Positions 35,147 to 43,523 of a stretch of 64,000 nt of DNA are shown one piece after another; positions within the stretch are counted from its first letter, which is position 1, and each line of letters opens with the position of its first letter. A model generated the notes under the pieces. That model was not told where the DNA came from and searched no databases. It was given only the letters and a program-made list of their open reading frames with translations. The position numbers were made by a program, and so were the translations under genes. The stretch is from Asticcacaulis biprosthecium C19 (GTDB lineage: Bacteria > Pseudomonadota > Alphaproteobacteria > Caulobacterales > Caulobacteraceae), in contig NZ_GL883077.1 in assembly GCF_000204015.1 (NCBI RefSeq), positions 1,820,188 to 1,884,187 on the forward strand, in the 5' to 3' direction.

Positions 35147-36775
35147 CTAGAACGGCTCGCGATCTTCAAAGTGATCATGACCTAGAGCGTCGTAGCTCTG
35201 CCTGTCATCTTCGTCTTCGTTGTTGTCATATCCATATCTAGTACGACTGATCGCGCGTCGATTTTCTTCTTTTACATGTACAATATGCTCACCAAAGTCT
35301 AACAACTTGATATGGCGACCAGCCAGATGTGAGAATTCTTCAGCATAGAGGCCAGAAAATGACGCTCCGGAAAAGCCCTGTGATCGCGCTACAAGGTTCA
35401 CAAGCCAACCGGAATCCACGGTCGATAAGCCAGAGCCCAGAGATAACTTTGGCCGCCGCTTGATTTTTCCGTCTACATGCGCCTGAACAAGAAGTGCACG
35501 AACATGTGCGTTACGATATTTGGATAATTCTTCTATCATCGCGGGTGGTATGTCTATTTCGCATATTATTAATAGCCAAAGCATCCACAAAAGTTCATGG
35601 TCGTGATTAAGTGCAAGGCACTTTCGGATAATAATCTCGGCGACGGCCTGCCAACCCTCTAAGTCGATAGGTTCACCTAACGCCTTCCGTTTGGCAACAA
35701 GAAGGCAAGCATAATCAATTGCGTGAGGATGTTTTTGAATTATTCTTTGAATGTTTTGTTCGACAAAACCCCAATGAAACGAACGATAAACGCGCCCTTC
35801 GTCAAATGCCCTGAAAAGAATTTTCACGGGGCTATCTGAACCAATCTCCCTCGCGTATGTGACGGCTTCAGTAATTGCCCGTTCAATTTTTTCAGGGCGT
35901 ATGGCAAATCCGAAAAAACCCATATGGTCTCTAAGTCTTTGAGCCCATAGGTCGTTGATAGGTTCCAAACTGGAAAGAATTTTTGTTTTTTGATCATTAA
36001 GATTTAGCTCATATGTGGCTAATACATCCCTCAGATAAGACAGAACCGATTGTGCTTCATGCTCCGTTCGGAGTCCTATGTAATAGTCATCCACATGGCG
36101 AACGGCCCCTACGATCAAATGCCCGACCGCCTGCTTAAGCTCTGTGTCGAGTTTTGCTAGTACAAATTCAGCGATTAATCTATAAGCATCTGGCCCCACC
36201 AGAACACCTCTAGTGTTGCCGCGTTGACCATTCCGCACAAAAAAATCTAATGCATTAAAGAAATTTGCCTCAGAACTTCTATCTGTATCTGATTTCGAAG
36301 ATTCAATACCATGCATCGACCAAGCAATAGAATGAGTGTAAAGACTTGGAAAACACTGAGCTATGTCCGCTTTAAGGACAAATGGAGCAAATCTTAGATT
36401 TTTTGAAGCGCGTTTCGACAGTTCGGAGAGCGATGGAACCTTAACTGCTCTCTCGTCGCTTTCGCCCATGAGCATCGGCGCACCGATTGAGTATTCAGAA
36501 CGGGCATAATTCGATTCAAAGTGCTTCCAGTTCTTCCAGACGAAGCTCGATATGTAGAAATATGAAATTATGTTTGGCGTGCCGAAGAAGCGCCGACTCC
36601 CGTCATGCTTTGTACCGCTGTATCGAACATATTCGGTTTTTCTTTCATGAAACTGATTGTCGTCTAACTTTCCAACAATGCCATGAAATGCGCGCTTAGC
36701 ATCCTTAGACACAAAGCATGGGGGAAGCGTTTCGGGATATAGGCCTAAGTTGATAAGCGTAAATCGAGTCTTCAT
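35147..36775 (-). CDS. Reverse transcriptase of the Abi/DRT (defence-associated) type
   Basis: 542 residues, ATG 36775. The RT palm is clear: motif A FVLKADIAQCFPSLYTHSI with Asp near 137; motif B NTRGVLVGPDAYRLIAEF (about 187-204); motif C AVRHVDDYYIG with catalytic Asp-Asp near 229-230; then NLNDQKTKI. About 240 mostly helical residues follow. There is no maturase, HNH or integrase domain, and the retron motifs are not evident. The YTHSI and GxxxGPD pattern is the kind I associate with abortive-infection and unknown-group RTs used in phage defence. The gene is AT-rich compared with flanking DNA, has its own promoter (36797-36825) and sits in a small island. Subgroup not assignable without a tree. 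Confidence 0.88.
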   Translation of the reverse strand: MKTRFTLINLGLYPETLPPCFVSKDAKRAFHGIVGKLDDNQFHERKTEYVRYSGTKHDGSRRFFGTPNIISYFYISSFVWKNWKHFESNYARSEYSIGAPMLMGESDERAVKVPSLSELSKRASKNLRFAPFVLKADIAQCFPSLYTHSIAWSMHGIESSKSDTDRSSEANFFNALDFFVRNGQRGNTRGVLVGPDAYRLIAEFVLAKLDTELKQAVGHLIVGAVRHVDDYYIGLRTEHEAQSVLSYLRDVLATYELNLNDQKTKILSSLEPINDLWAQRLRDHMGFFGFAIRPEKIERAITEAVTYAREIGSDSPVKILFRAFDEGRVYRSFHWGFVEQNIQRIIQKHPHAIDYACLLVAKRKALGEPIDLEGWQAVAEIIIRKCLALNHDHELLWMLWLLIICEIDIPPAMIEELSKYRNAHVRALLVQAHVDGKIKRRPKLSLGSGLSTVDSGWLVNLVARSQGFSGASFSGLYAEEFSHLAGRHIKLLDFGEHIVHVKEENRRAISRTRYGYDNNEDEDDRQSYDALGHDHFEDREPF

Positions 36776-36796
36776 GGTTAGAGCATAACGGGAAAT

Positions 36797-36825
36797 TTGA
36801 TATTTTCACAACCCTAAAAGGTCAA
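36797..36825 (-). promoter_or_regulatory. Promoter of the reverse transcriptase gene
   Basis: On the minus strand TTGACC (36820-36825) and TATCAA (36797-36802) are separated by exactly 17 bp. Transcription would start about 10-15 bp before the ATG, leaving a very short leader without a clear ribosome site. Confidence 0.6.
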
Positions 36826-36960
36826 TCGTGGAGCTGGCAATCATTAGCTTGAGCCCATTGTTTACCCATAGCAAAGGCACCGGTGTCACTTTGGTTTTCG
36901 TCAATGCGCCATTCCCGAACCTGTCAGATATGGGTCCAGACAACCGCTACACGCCAGCCC

Positions 36961-37920
36961 CTATTTCCCACGCGGACTGAGCCACCCCTCCGACGTCATC
37001 CAGTCGATGATGGCGCCTTGCCAGTCGTCACGCGGCAGCAGCGGAAAGCCATGCTCTCCCTTGGCAAACAACCGCGCCTCGGCCGGCACGCCGGCATGAC
37101 GTAGCGCCTGGAAATAGACGATGGCGTTGTCGACATCGACCAGGGTGTCGTCGGCAGCGTGCAGGATCAGGGCCGGCGGCGTCTGGGCCGTGACCTGCTT
37201 TTCGTTGGAAAATTCAGCGACCTTGTCTGGTGAAGGTGACATCCCCAGAAGCCCTTCGCGCGATCCCATGTGCGTGATCTTGGCGTCCATGCTGATCACC
37301 GGATAGACCAGAACCTGGAAGTCGGGACGCAGACTCAGCGAATCCGGATTGGCAACATAGGCCGTGTCGAAATGCGTGGCCAAGGTAGCCGCGAGATGTC
37401 CGCCCGCCGAAAAACCGACCACACCGACGCGGGCCGGATCGAGGTTCCATTCGGCAGCATGTTGCCGAACGAAGCGCAGCCCGGCTTGCGCATCCTGAAT
37501 CGGCCCGATCGACGGGGCCTGCATGGTCGCAGCACTCGGCAGCCGGTACTTCAGCACGATGGCAGCAATGCCGTGATCGACGAAGTACCTGGCCTGCTCG
37601 ACGCCCTCATATTCAAAGGTGAGGCCGGCATAGCCTCCGCCCGGAATGATCAGAACGCTGGCGCCTGTGGCCTTCGCCCTGGCCGGCAGATAGACTTGCA
37701 ACATCGGCCGCGACACCTGCTGTACCCATCCCGTGCCCGTGCCCTTTTCGGTGTCCGGACCCGGCTTGGAATTGGGAATGGCGCCGTCGCCATACAGGGC
37801 AAAGCTTTGCATCTTGGCCGGGAACATGGCGTCGCGATCCGGCTCGGCCGCCATCGCCGGCAGGGCGAACAACGCCGCCGCAACCATCAGACACACAGAC
37901 CTCAATCCCATTAGCTTCAT
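36961..37920 (-). CDS. Exported alpha/beta hydrolase, esterase type
   Basis: 319 residues with a Sec signal (cleavage after AMA, about 24). The alpha/beta hydrolase elements are ASVLIIPGGGYAGLTFEYEG (oxyanion region), the nucleophile elbow GVVGFSAGGHLAA, the acid in LHAADDTLVDVDN and the His in AKGEHGFPLL. Such HGG-type enzymes next to polysaccharide genes are often acetylxylan or carbohydrate esterases, and the sequence fits that group. Its ATG overlaps (ATGA) the stop of a fossil molybdopterin oxidoreductase frame. It precedes the reverse transcriptase island on the same strand. Confidence 0.9.
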   Translation of the reverse strand: MKLMGLRSVCLMVAAALFALPAMAAEPDRDAMFPAKMQSFALYGDGAIPNSKPGPDTEKGTGTGWVQQVSRPMLQVYLPARAKATGASVLIIPGGGYAGLTFEYEGVEQARYFVDHGIAAIVLKYRLPSAATMQAPSIGPIQDAQAGLRFVRQHAAEWNLDPARVGVVGFSAGGHLAATLATHFDTAYVANPDSLSLRPDFQVLVYPVISMDAKITHMGSREGLLGMSPSPDKVAEFSNEKQVTAQTPPALILHAADDTLVDVDNAIVYFQALRHAGVPAEARLFAKGEHGFPLLPRDDWQGAIIDWMTSEGWLSPRGK

Positions 37921-38066
37921 CCTTTGAAAATCCTCACCGGTGTCGCCTTGAACGCCGGCGTCTTGCCACGCGGATCCACCATCGCCCGAACCCGCACACT
38001 GGCCTGCGGATAATAGGCCATCACCGTGCCCTTGGCGATGTCGAAGGCCCGCACCGTCACGAGAAA
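37917..38066 (-). pseudogene. C-terminal remnant of an FdhF/YdeP-type molybdopterin oxidoreductase
   Basis: The minus-strand reading just before the esterase start is VTVRAFDIAKGTVMAYYPQA, then a short linker, DPRGKTPAFKATPVRIF and a stop that overlaps the esterase ATG. The DIAKGTVMAYYP and KTPAFKATPV blocks match what I know of the last ~45 residues of FdhF/YdeP oxidoreductase alpha subunits. There is no start codon context and no upstream homology past about 38066, so the rest of the ~770-residue gene has been deleted. Confidence 0.72.
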
Positions 38067-38272
38067 TTAATCGGTTATCACTGGGTCATCGTTTATCCTG
38101 CATTATTTAGAATGCGGACTTAATATGACCGGGTTCGCGGAAGACTCTGCAACCCATTATATGCCACCCAATTTCTGCAAGTTGGCTTGACGAAAGGCCT
38201 TTGCGTCTTCCTAGTTACAAGGCAAGCGCGGAGCCCGTTTGACAACGCGGTATTCAGCGAGAAGGGGCAAAC

Positions 38273-38944
38273 ATGTCTGTAAGAACTGCCGAAGGGCCTT
38301 CTCGAAGCCACAAGGGCTGGGCCGTGGGGGCAGCGTTGACGGGCATTACGGGAGCCTTGCTGGCAATCGAGTTTCCCATTATCGGCGATCTGGCCACGCC
38401 GGACTATGATGCTTTGCGTCAATTTATCAGCGAGCTCGGTGCCGGTGGTGCCACAAACGCCCAATGGATCAACCACTTCGGTTTCCTTCCCGCCGGTGTC
38501 TTGCTGACGTCTTTTTCCGTCCTGGCCTGGATGGCTTTGCCGCGAAAGGGAGCGACCACGGCTGGCTTTTTGGGCACTGCCCTCTATGCCATCGGCTATA
38601 TCGCCGCGGTCTTTTTTCCGTGCGGTGCCGGTTGCGCCGTAGACAGTGAGGACCCCGTGCAGTTACTGCACAATTTTTTCGGCATCGCTGGCTATCTGAC
38701 GGCGCCGGGCGCTCTGATCTGTTTCGCGATCGGCGCGAGGGCCTGGCCGGACGCGAACCTCCTGAGCCGACTTGGATGGGTGTATGCGGCTGTCGCGGCA
38801 TTGGGTTTGGCGGGACTAATGACGGATTTGCCATACCGCGGACTTTGGCAGCGCATTCTGGAGGCAGGCGTTCTGATATGGTGTCTGACCGGCGCGCTGT
38901 ACCTGGCGCGACAGCCTTTCAAGTCGCGGAGTATCGGTACTTGA
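38273..38944 (+). CDS. DUF998 family membrane protein
   Basis: 223 residues with six to seven predicted membrane segments (e.g. WAVGAALTGITGALLAI, ALYAIGYIAAVFFPC, VYAAVAALGLAGLM). The RQFISELGAGG motif after the first helix and the conserved FFPCGAGC/VQLLHNFFGIAGY region identify DUF998. Function not established for the family. It is divergent from the esterase fossil region and stands alone. Confidence 0.85.
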   Translation: MSVRTAEGPSRSHKGWAVGAALTGITGALLAIEFPIIGDLATPDYDALRQFISELGAGGATNAQWINHFGFLPAGVLLTSFSVLAWMALPRKGATTAGFLGTALYAIGYIAAVFFPCGAGCAVDSEDPVQLLHNFFGIAGYLTAPGALICFAIGARAWPDANLLSRLGWVYAAVAALGLAGLMTDLPYRGLWQRILEAGVLIWCLTGALYLARQPFKSRSIGT

Positions 38945-39176
38945 TACCAATCGCACTATAGTTTCTGCTTCCGTCTCCAGCGTCTGGCGCTCGTTCAGTT
39001 TTCGTCGATTTCGTGTCAGGACGACTATTTTGACCGACCTGCCGGCCCCCAAGACCTGGTCTGCCAGATATACGACCGGCCGGCCTGCGCTAGTTCCGGT
39101 ACTGACGCGCGACTCGAAAATCCTGGACTATGCGCTGAGCGGGAATGTGACCGCGATCGCCTGTAAAATCCAGCTC

Positions 39177-39920
39177 TCAGTTTATCCAGCCGCCATCGAT
39201 GATATGGATCTGGCCGGTGGTGAAGCTCGACTCGTCCGACGCCAGATACAGGGCGAGGTTGGCCAGTTCTTCGACTCGGCCGAAGCGGCCCATGGCCTGG
39301 CGGGCGGTGAATTCACTGTAGGCCTTGTCGAAGTCGCCGGTGTCGCGCAGGCGCTGCAGCAGGGACGGGGTCTCGACCGTGCCCGGGCAGATGGCGTTGC
39401 AGCGGATGCCCTTGGTCACGAAGTCGGCCGCCACCGCCTTGGTCAGGCCGATCACGGCGGCCTTGGTGGCGCCGTAGGCGAAGCGGTTGGGGATGCCCTT
39501 TACCGATGAGGCGATCGACGACATGTTGATGATCGATCCGCCGCCCCCAGACTTTTCATAGTTGGCCAGCATGCCGGGCAGGAAGGCGCGGACCGTGCGG
39601 TACTGCGCCGTCACGTTGAGGTCGAGCGAGAACTGCCAGGCATCTTCGTCGCAATCCAGAATCGTGCCGGCGTGAACGTAGCCGGCGCAATTGTAGAGTA
39701 CGTTCACTTCCGGAAATTCGGAAGCGATGGTCTTAACCGCTTCGGCATTGGTGACATCGAGCACGCGCGGGATGGCGCCTTCGATCGTGCCGATCAGGTC
39801 TGCCTTGATATCGGTGGCGATGACCGTGGCGCCTTCGGCGATGAAGCGTTCGGCGGTGGCGCGGCCAATGCCCTGGCCGGCAGCGGTGATGAGGGCGGTT
39901 TTCCCGGCAAGACGTGGCAT
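39177..39920 (-). CDS. SDR dehydrogenase, probably 2-keto-3-deoxy-L-fuconate dehydrogenase
   Basis: 247 residues. SDR signature: KTALITAAGQGIGRATAE, NVLYNCAGYVH, catalytic Ser in INMSSIASSVKG, Y-x3-K in FAYGATKAAVIG, and a C-terminal TTGQIHIIDGGWIN. The AAGQGIG cofactor loop and overall layout fit 2-keto-3-deoxy-L-fuconate 4-dehydrogenases of bacterial L-fucose oxidation. It is the last gene of the minus-strand fucose cluster, separated from the UxaA-type gene by a palindromic repeat. Confidence 0.85.
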   Translation of the reverse strand: MPRLAGKTALITAAGQGIGRATAERFIAEGATVIATDIKADLIGTIEGAIPRVLDVTNAEAVKTIASEFPEVNVLYNCAGYVHAGTILDCDEDAWQFSLDLNVTAQYRTVRAFLPGMLANYEKSGGGGSIINMSSIASSVKGIPNRFAYGATKAAVIGLTKAVAADFVTKGIRCNAICPGTVETPSLLQRLRDTGDFDKAYSEFTARQAMGRFGRVEELANLALYLASDESSFTTGQIHIIDGGWIN

Positions 39921-39969
39921 AGGTGGTCTCTTCTTAAGCCGCGGCGCGGCGTCAACGATGGAAAAGGTT

Positions 39970-40080
39970 GTCCACAGATAAGCCAGATAAGCCAGATAAG
40001 ACAGATTTCAGGTTTTTCCGGAAAGGGCTGAGTGCGTAGCGCCGCTCGAACCATCTGACTTATCTGGCTTATCTGTGGAC
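39970..40080. repeat. Palindromic element with 9-bp tandem units, in the fucose cluster
   Basis: Left arm 39970-40006 is GTCCACAGATAAGC followed by CAGATAAG units ending in ACAGAT; right arm 40053-40080 is the reverse complement with one 9-bp unit fewer (ATCTGACTTATCTGGC then TTATCTGTGGAC). The loop is 46 bp. The arms match the 61.2-kb element closely. It sits between the UxaA-type and SDR genes of one operon. Confidence 0.92.
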
Positions 40081-40112
40081 ATCCCTTGGGGAGGTAAGGC
40101 CGCTGCGCGGCC

Positions 40113-41324
40113 TCAGAACTGTTTCAACGGCAGGCAGGCGGGGCCTACGGGGTCGAACGCCTTGTAGGTCAGGATGAACTCCTGGTGCCCCATGGCTTCG
40201 CTCAGGGTCTTGCGGCCGGCGGCGACGTCCAGAACCAGGCTGGTGATTTCCTCGCCGACCTCGTCCAGAGTGCCGCGACCTTCCATGATGCGGCCCGCGT
40301 CGATATCCATATCGGCCGCCAGCTTGCGGTAGGTTTCCGGGTTGGCGCAGACCTTGATCACCGGCGAAATGGCCGAGCCGACGACGCTGCCGCGGCCGGT
40401 GGTGAACAGGGTCACGTGCGCACCGCAGGCGATCAGTTCGACAATTTCCGCATTGTCGGAAATGTTAGGGAAGCCGAAGCGCGGCTCCCCGTCCGGTACC
40501 ACGTCCAGCAGATAGAGCCCGCCGGTCGGTGGCTGGTCGCCCGGCTTGAGAATTCCGCAGATCGGTGCCGCCCCCGACTTGGAATAGGCGCCCATCGACT
40601 TTTCTTCCTGGGTGGTCAGGCCGCCCTCGGCATTACCGGGTGCGAACGAGCCGAAGCCCATGATGGTGTAATAGGCCTCGGCCTTCTGGACGCAGGCTTC
40701 GAGTTCGGCGCCCAGTTCTGGCGTGATGGCGCGCGAGGCCATGATCTTCTCGCAGCCGACCAGTTCGCCGGTTTCCTCAAAGATGCAGGCGGCGCCCAGG
40801 GCGCCCAGGGTGTCAAAAGCCCGGCCGACGGCCGGATTGGCGGTAATGCCCGAGGTGCCGTCGGAGCCGCCGCAGATGGTGGCGACGATCAGCTCCGACA
40901 CGTCCATCTGGCCACGCGGGGTCTGGTTGGCGACGGTCTGGATGCGGCGGACGGCCTCCAGGCCCTTGCGAATGGTTTCGGCGGTGCCGCCCTCGTTCTG
41001 GATGACGAAGGTCTCGACGGGACGACCCGAGGCCTCGATGGCGCGGGTCAGCGAACTGCGGTTGAAGCTCTCGCAGCCCAGCGATACCAGCACGACACCG
41101 CCGACATTGGGATGGGTGCACAGCTTTTCCATCATGTCGTAGGCGTATTGGTTCGGATAACAGCCCGGAAAGCCGATCAGGTGGACCTCGGCGTCGTCGG
41201 CCTTGTCGACGATGCGGCGGGCGACGTGGTGGGCGCATTCGACCAGATAGGCGACGGCGATGACATTGCGGATGCCCTTGCGGCCATCGGGGCGCAGCCA
41301 GGCTTGAAACTGCTTTTCAGCCAT
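40113..41324 (-). CDS. UxaA-family dehydratase, large subunit; probable L-fuconate dehydratase
   Basis: 403 residues from ATG 41324 (MAEKQFQAWLRPDGRKGIRN). UxaA (altronate/galactarate dehydratase) family: GRKGIRNVIAVAYLVEC, HLIGFPGCYPNQYAYD, VSLGCESFNR, VATICGGSDGTSGITANPAVG, and TGRGSVVGSAISPVIKVCANP near the end. The N-terminal SAF domain is on a separate short gene just upstream. In this cluster it is the only dehydratase candidate, so I infer that it turns L-fuconate into 2-keto-3-deoxy-L-fuconate. That assignment is from context. Confidence 0.82.
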   Translation of the reverse strand: MAEKQFQAWLRPDGRKGIRNVIAVAYLVECAHHVARRIVDKADDAEVHLIGFPGCYPNQYAYDMMEKLCTHPNVGGVVLVSLGCESFNRSSLTRAIEASGRPVETFVIQNEGGTAETIRKGLEAVRRIQTVANQTPRGQMDVSELIVATICGGSDGTSGITANPAVGRAFDTLGALGAACIFEETGELVGCEKIMASRAITPELGAELEACVQKAEAYYTIMGFGSFAPGNAEGGLTTQEEKSMGAYSKSGAAPICGILKPGDQPPTGGLYLLDVVPDGEPRFGFPNISDNAEIVELIACGAHVTLFTTGRGSVVGSAISPVIKVCANPETYRKLAADMDIDAGRIMEGRGTLDEVGEEITSLVLDVAAGRKTLSEAMGHQEFILTYKAFDPVGPACLPLKQF

Positions 41325-41616
41325 GACCGGTCGCCTCACGCGTATGGGAACTGATGTAGTCGCTTTTCATATTGTGCATGTGGACATGGTTGCCGCGTTT
41401 GGCATCGGCGGTCATCGAACCGATCGGGGCGCCGTATTTCAGCACCTTGTCACCGATGGTGACGTCGTAGCGGGCGATCTTGTGGCCAACGTCGATATCG
41501 GCCGACAGGATTGCATCGGCGCCGTCGAAGCTGACCACCTGGCCGACCGCGGCATGTTCGCGGCAGACCAGGACGTTGTCGTCCGGATGCAGCAGGATGA
41601 AGGGGCCGAAGTTCAT
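41317..41616 (-). CDS. UxaA-family dehydratase, small SAF-domain subunit
   Basis: 99 residues from ATG 41616. It is the N-terminal SAF-like domain of UxaA on its own: FILLHPDDNVLVCREHAA, AGHKIARYDV-type VGHKIARYDVTIGDKVLKYG, and the closing HVHMHNMKSDY. Start overlaps the aldo-keto reductase stop (ATGA), and its end overlaps the large subunit start by eight bases, so the three are translationally coupled. The two-gene form of the dehydratase is known in other bacteria; here it makes a complete enzyme only with the next gene. Confidence 0.87.
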   Translation of the reverse strand: MNFGPFILLHPDDNVLVCREHAAVGQVVSFDGADAILSADIDVGHKIARYDVTIGDKVLKYGAPIGSMTADAKRGNHVHMHNMKSDYISSHTREATGHG

Positions 41617-42644
41617 GACACCACCGGCTTTTTCGTATCCTGGGGCGTAGGGGCGTCTTCGTGCAGCAGGCCTTCGTGTTTCAGGGCGTTCCACAACTCG
41701 GCCGGGATGTCGGTGTGGAACAGTTCGAGATTGGTCTCGACCTGGCCGGCCGAAACCATGCCCGGAATGACGCAGGCGACGGCCGGGTGGGCGAGGGGGA
41801 ATTGCAGCGCGGCGGCGGGCAGGGGCACGCCGTGGTCAGCGCATAACCGGCCCAGGGCCTTGGCCTTCTTGACGACGTCTTCGGGGGCGGCGCCGTAGTT
41901 GTAGTGGTTGTCGCCGACCAGGATACCGGAGTTGAACGGCCCGCCCAGGATGATCGACACCTTGCGGCGCAGACATTCCGGCAGCAACTCATCCAGAGCG
42001 CCCTGTTCCAGCAAGGTATAGCGGCCGGCCAGCAGGATGGTGTCCAGGTCGGTATAGGGCAGGACCTCCAGGCAGATGCCCGTCTCATTGACCCCTAAGC
42101 CGATGGCGCCGACATTGCGCGCCGCCTTCAGCTCGTCCATGGCGCGGTAGCCGCTATTGAGGAAGATCTTGGTGTGGTGGGCCGCATTGTCGCCATGCGG
42201 CATCTCGCCGATATCGTGGCACAGCAGGATGTCGATATAGTCGCGCTTCAGCCGGGCGGTGCTGGCCTCGAACGAGCGCATGATGCCGTCGTAGGAATAG
42301 TCGAAGCGCGGCTCAAACGGGTCGCCGTCGACAAAGCCGTGGCGCTCGGTGCCCGGCGGTGGCGGCGAAATCGAGTCGAGTACGCGGCCGACCTTGGTCG
42401 ACAGACTTGCACGCGTCGGCAGGTTGGCGCCGACTCTGCGCTCTGACAGGCCCTGGCCATAATGCGGGGCGGTGTCGACATAGGCGATGCCGTGGCGAAA
42501 GGCGTAGTCCAGGGCTTTTTCGGCGTCTTCGTCGGCGACCGTGCGATACAGGTTGCCGATACCCGCGGCGCCGAAGCCAAGCGCGGTGACGCTCACGGCG
42601 GTGGTGCCGATGGTGTTTCGGGGCAGGGAAGAGGTGAGGCTCAC
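41613..42644 (-). CDS. Aldo/keto reductase, probable L-fucose 1-dehydrogenase
   Basis: 343 residues from a GTG (42644). AKR barrel motifs: LGFGAAGIGNLYR, DTAPHYGQGLSERRVG with the catalytic Asp/Tyr, LSTKVGR with the Lys, IDILLCHDIGEMPHG with the His, and a C-terminal AVACVIPGMVSAGQVE cofactor strand. The sequence follows D-threo-aldose/L-fucose dehydrogenases, which oxidise L-fucose to L-fuconolactone. It is followed directly by the dehydratase genes. Confidence 0.88.
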   Translation of the reverse strand: MSLTSSLPRNTIGTTAVSVTALGFGAAGIGNLYRTVADEDAEKALDYAFRHGIAYVDTAPHYGQGLSERRVGANLPTRASLSTKVGRVLDSISPPPPGTERHGFVDGDPFEPRFDYSYDGIMRSFEASTARLKRDYIDILLCHDIGEMPHGDNAAHHTKIFLNSGYRAMDELKAARNVGAIGLGVNETGICLEVLPYTDLDTILLAGRYTLLEQGALDELLPECLRRKVSIILGGPFNSGILVGDNHYNYGAAPEDVVKKAKALGRLCADHGVPLPAAALQFPLAHPAVACVIPGMVSAGQVETNLELFHTDIPAELWNALKHEGLLHEDAPTPQDTKKPVVS

Positions 42645-42743
42645 GGGGTACGCGTTTCGTCGCTGAGATTTACGTTTAAAACTGTTCTTATAGATGAAAT
42701 TAATAACAACCCATCATGTCATAGGCAAGGGAATTATCGGGTA

Positions 42744-43523
42744 TTATCCCGGCCCACCCAAGGATTTGCTGAGGGTTTTTGCGGCGTTTTTCAGCCGTTG
42801 CAGGGCTTCGTCGTGGGTGACGCCGTCATGGATGTGGATATAGGGCATGGTCAGGGCCGCAACGGTCGTGACGTCGTTCATCACCGGCGCCGACAGGTCG
42901 GTAATGCCGTCGATATATTCCGACAAAGAGGTGAAATGTCCCAGGGACAGGGCCTTTTCGGCGTGGGTTTCGAAGGCTTTCCACTCATCGCCGGTAGCGC
43001 CGGACTTGAGCAGGGTGCGCCATTGCTCGCGAATCTTGGGCTTTTGGAAGGCGTAGAGCACGACGCCCGAGGTCGAATGGATCAGCGGGCGCTGGTAGCC
43101 GACGCGGACTGAGAAACCGAGATCGCCGGGTGCTTCGATACGGGCGATGACCACCATGCGGTCGTCAGAGGCGATGGTCAGGTGGCAGGCTTGACGGGTG
43201 GCGTCGCTCAGGGACTGCATCATCGGCAGGGCGCTGGCCAGCAGGTTCTGGCTGGGGCCGCGCGAAATGCCCAGCGAAAACAGCTTGTTGGTCAGTTCAA
43301 AGCCATCGCCGCGCGGCGAGGCGCCGACATAGCCGCGCGATTCGAGCACCTGGACCATGCGAAAGAGTTCGCTGACTGAGCGATCGAGGCGCTGGGATAT
43401 CTGCGACAGGGTCATAGGCTGTTTGGCACCGGCCAGCAGTTCCAGGACGTCGAGGCCTTTTTCCAGCGCAGGAGCGCGGTATTTGGTGGCGGCAGAGTCT
43501 TTACTTATCGTGTCTTTAGGCAT
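42744..43523 (-). CDS. IclR-family transcriptional regulator of the fucose cluster
   Basis: 259 residues from ATG 43523 (MPKDTISKDSAATKY), which lies inside the last codons of the lactonase gene (8-base overlap). Winged helix-turn-helix at about 15-75 (MTLSQISQRLDRSVSELFRM, VLESRGYV), then the IclR ligand domain (RMVVIARIEAPGDLGFSV, LIHSTSGVVLYAF). IclR proteins sense small acids or sugars. Being embedded between lactonase and dehydrogenase, it probably controls this operon and is itself cotranscribed. Confidence 0.92.
   Translation of the reverse strand: MPKDTISKDSAATKYRAPALEKGLDVLELLAGAKQPMTLSQISQRLDRSVSELFRMVQVLESRGYVGASPRGDGFELTNKLFSLGISRGPSQNLLASALPMMQSLSDATRQACHLTIASDDRMVVIARIEAPGDLGFSVRVGYQRPLIHSTSGVVLYAFQKPKIREQWRTLLKSGATGDEWKAFETHAEKALSLGHFTSLSEYIDGITDLSAPVMNDVTTVAALTMPYIHIHDGVTHDEALQRLKNAAKTLSKSLGGPG

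Noticed and set aside
35020-35241. Plus-strand codons resembling a serine-recombinase C-terminal helix-turn-helix
   Set aside because: Short, interrupted and partly antisense to the reverse transcriptase; the resemblance could be chance.
35147-36775. Group II intron or retron interpretation of the reverse transcriptase
   Set aside because: No maturase/X or endonuclease domain, no intron-like boundaries or domain V hairpin seen, and no clear msr/msd-like RNA next to it.
39970-40080. The 9-bp tandem units as a CRISPR array
   Set aside because: Units are adjacent without spacers and form a palindrome; no cas genes nearby.
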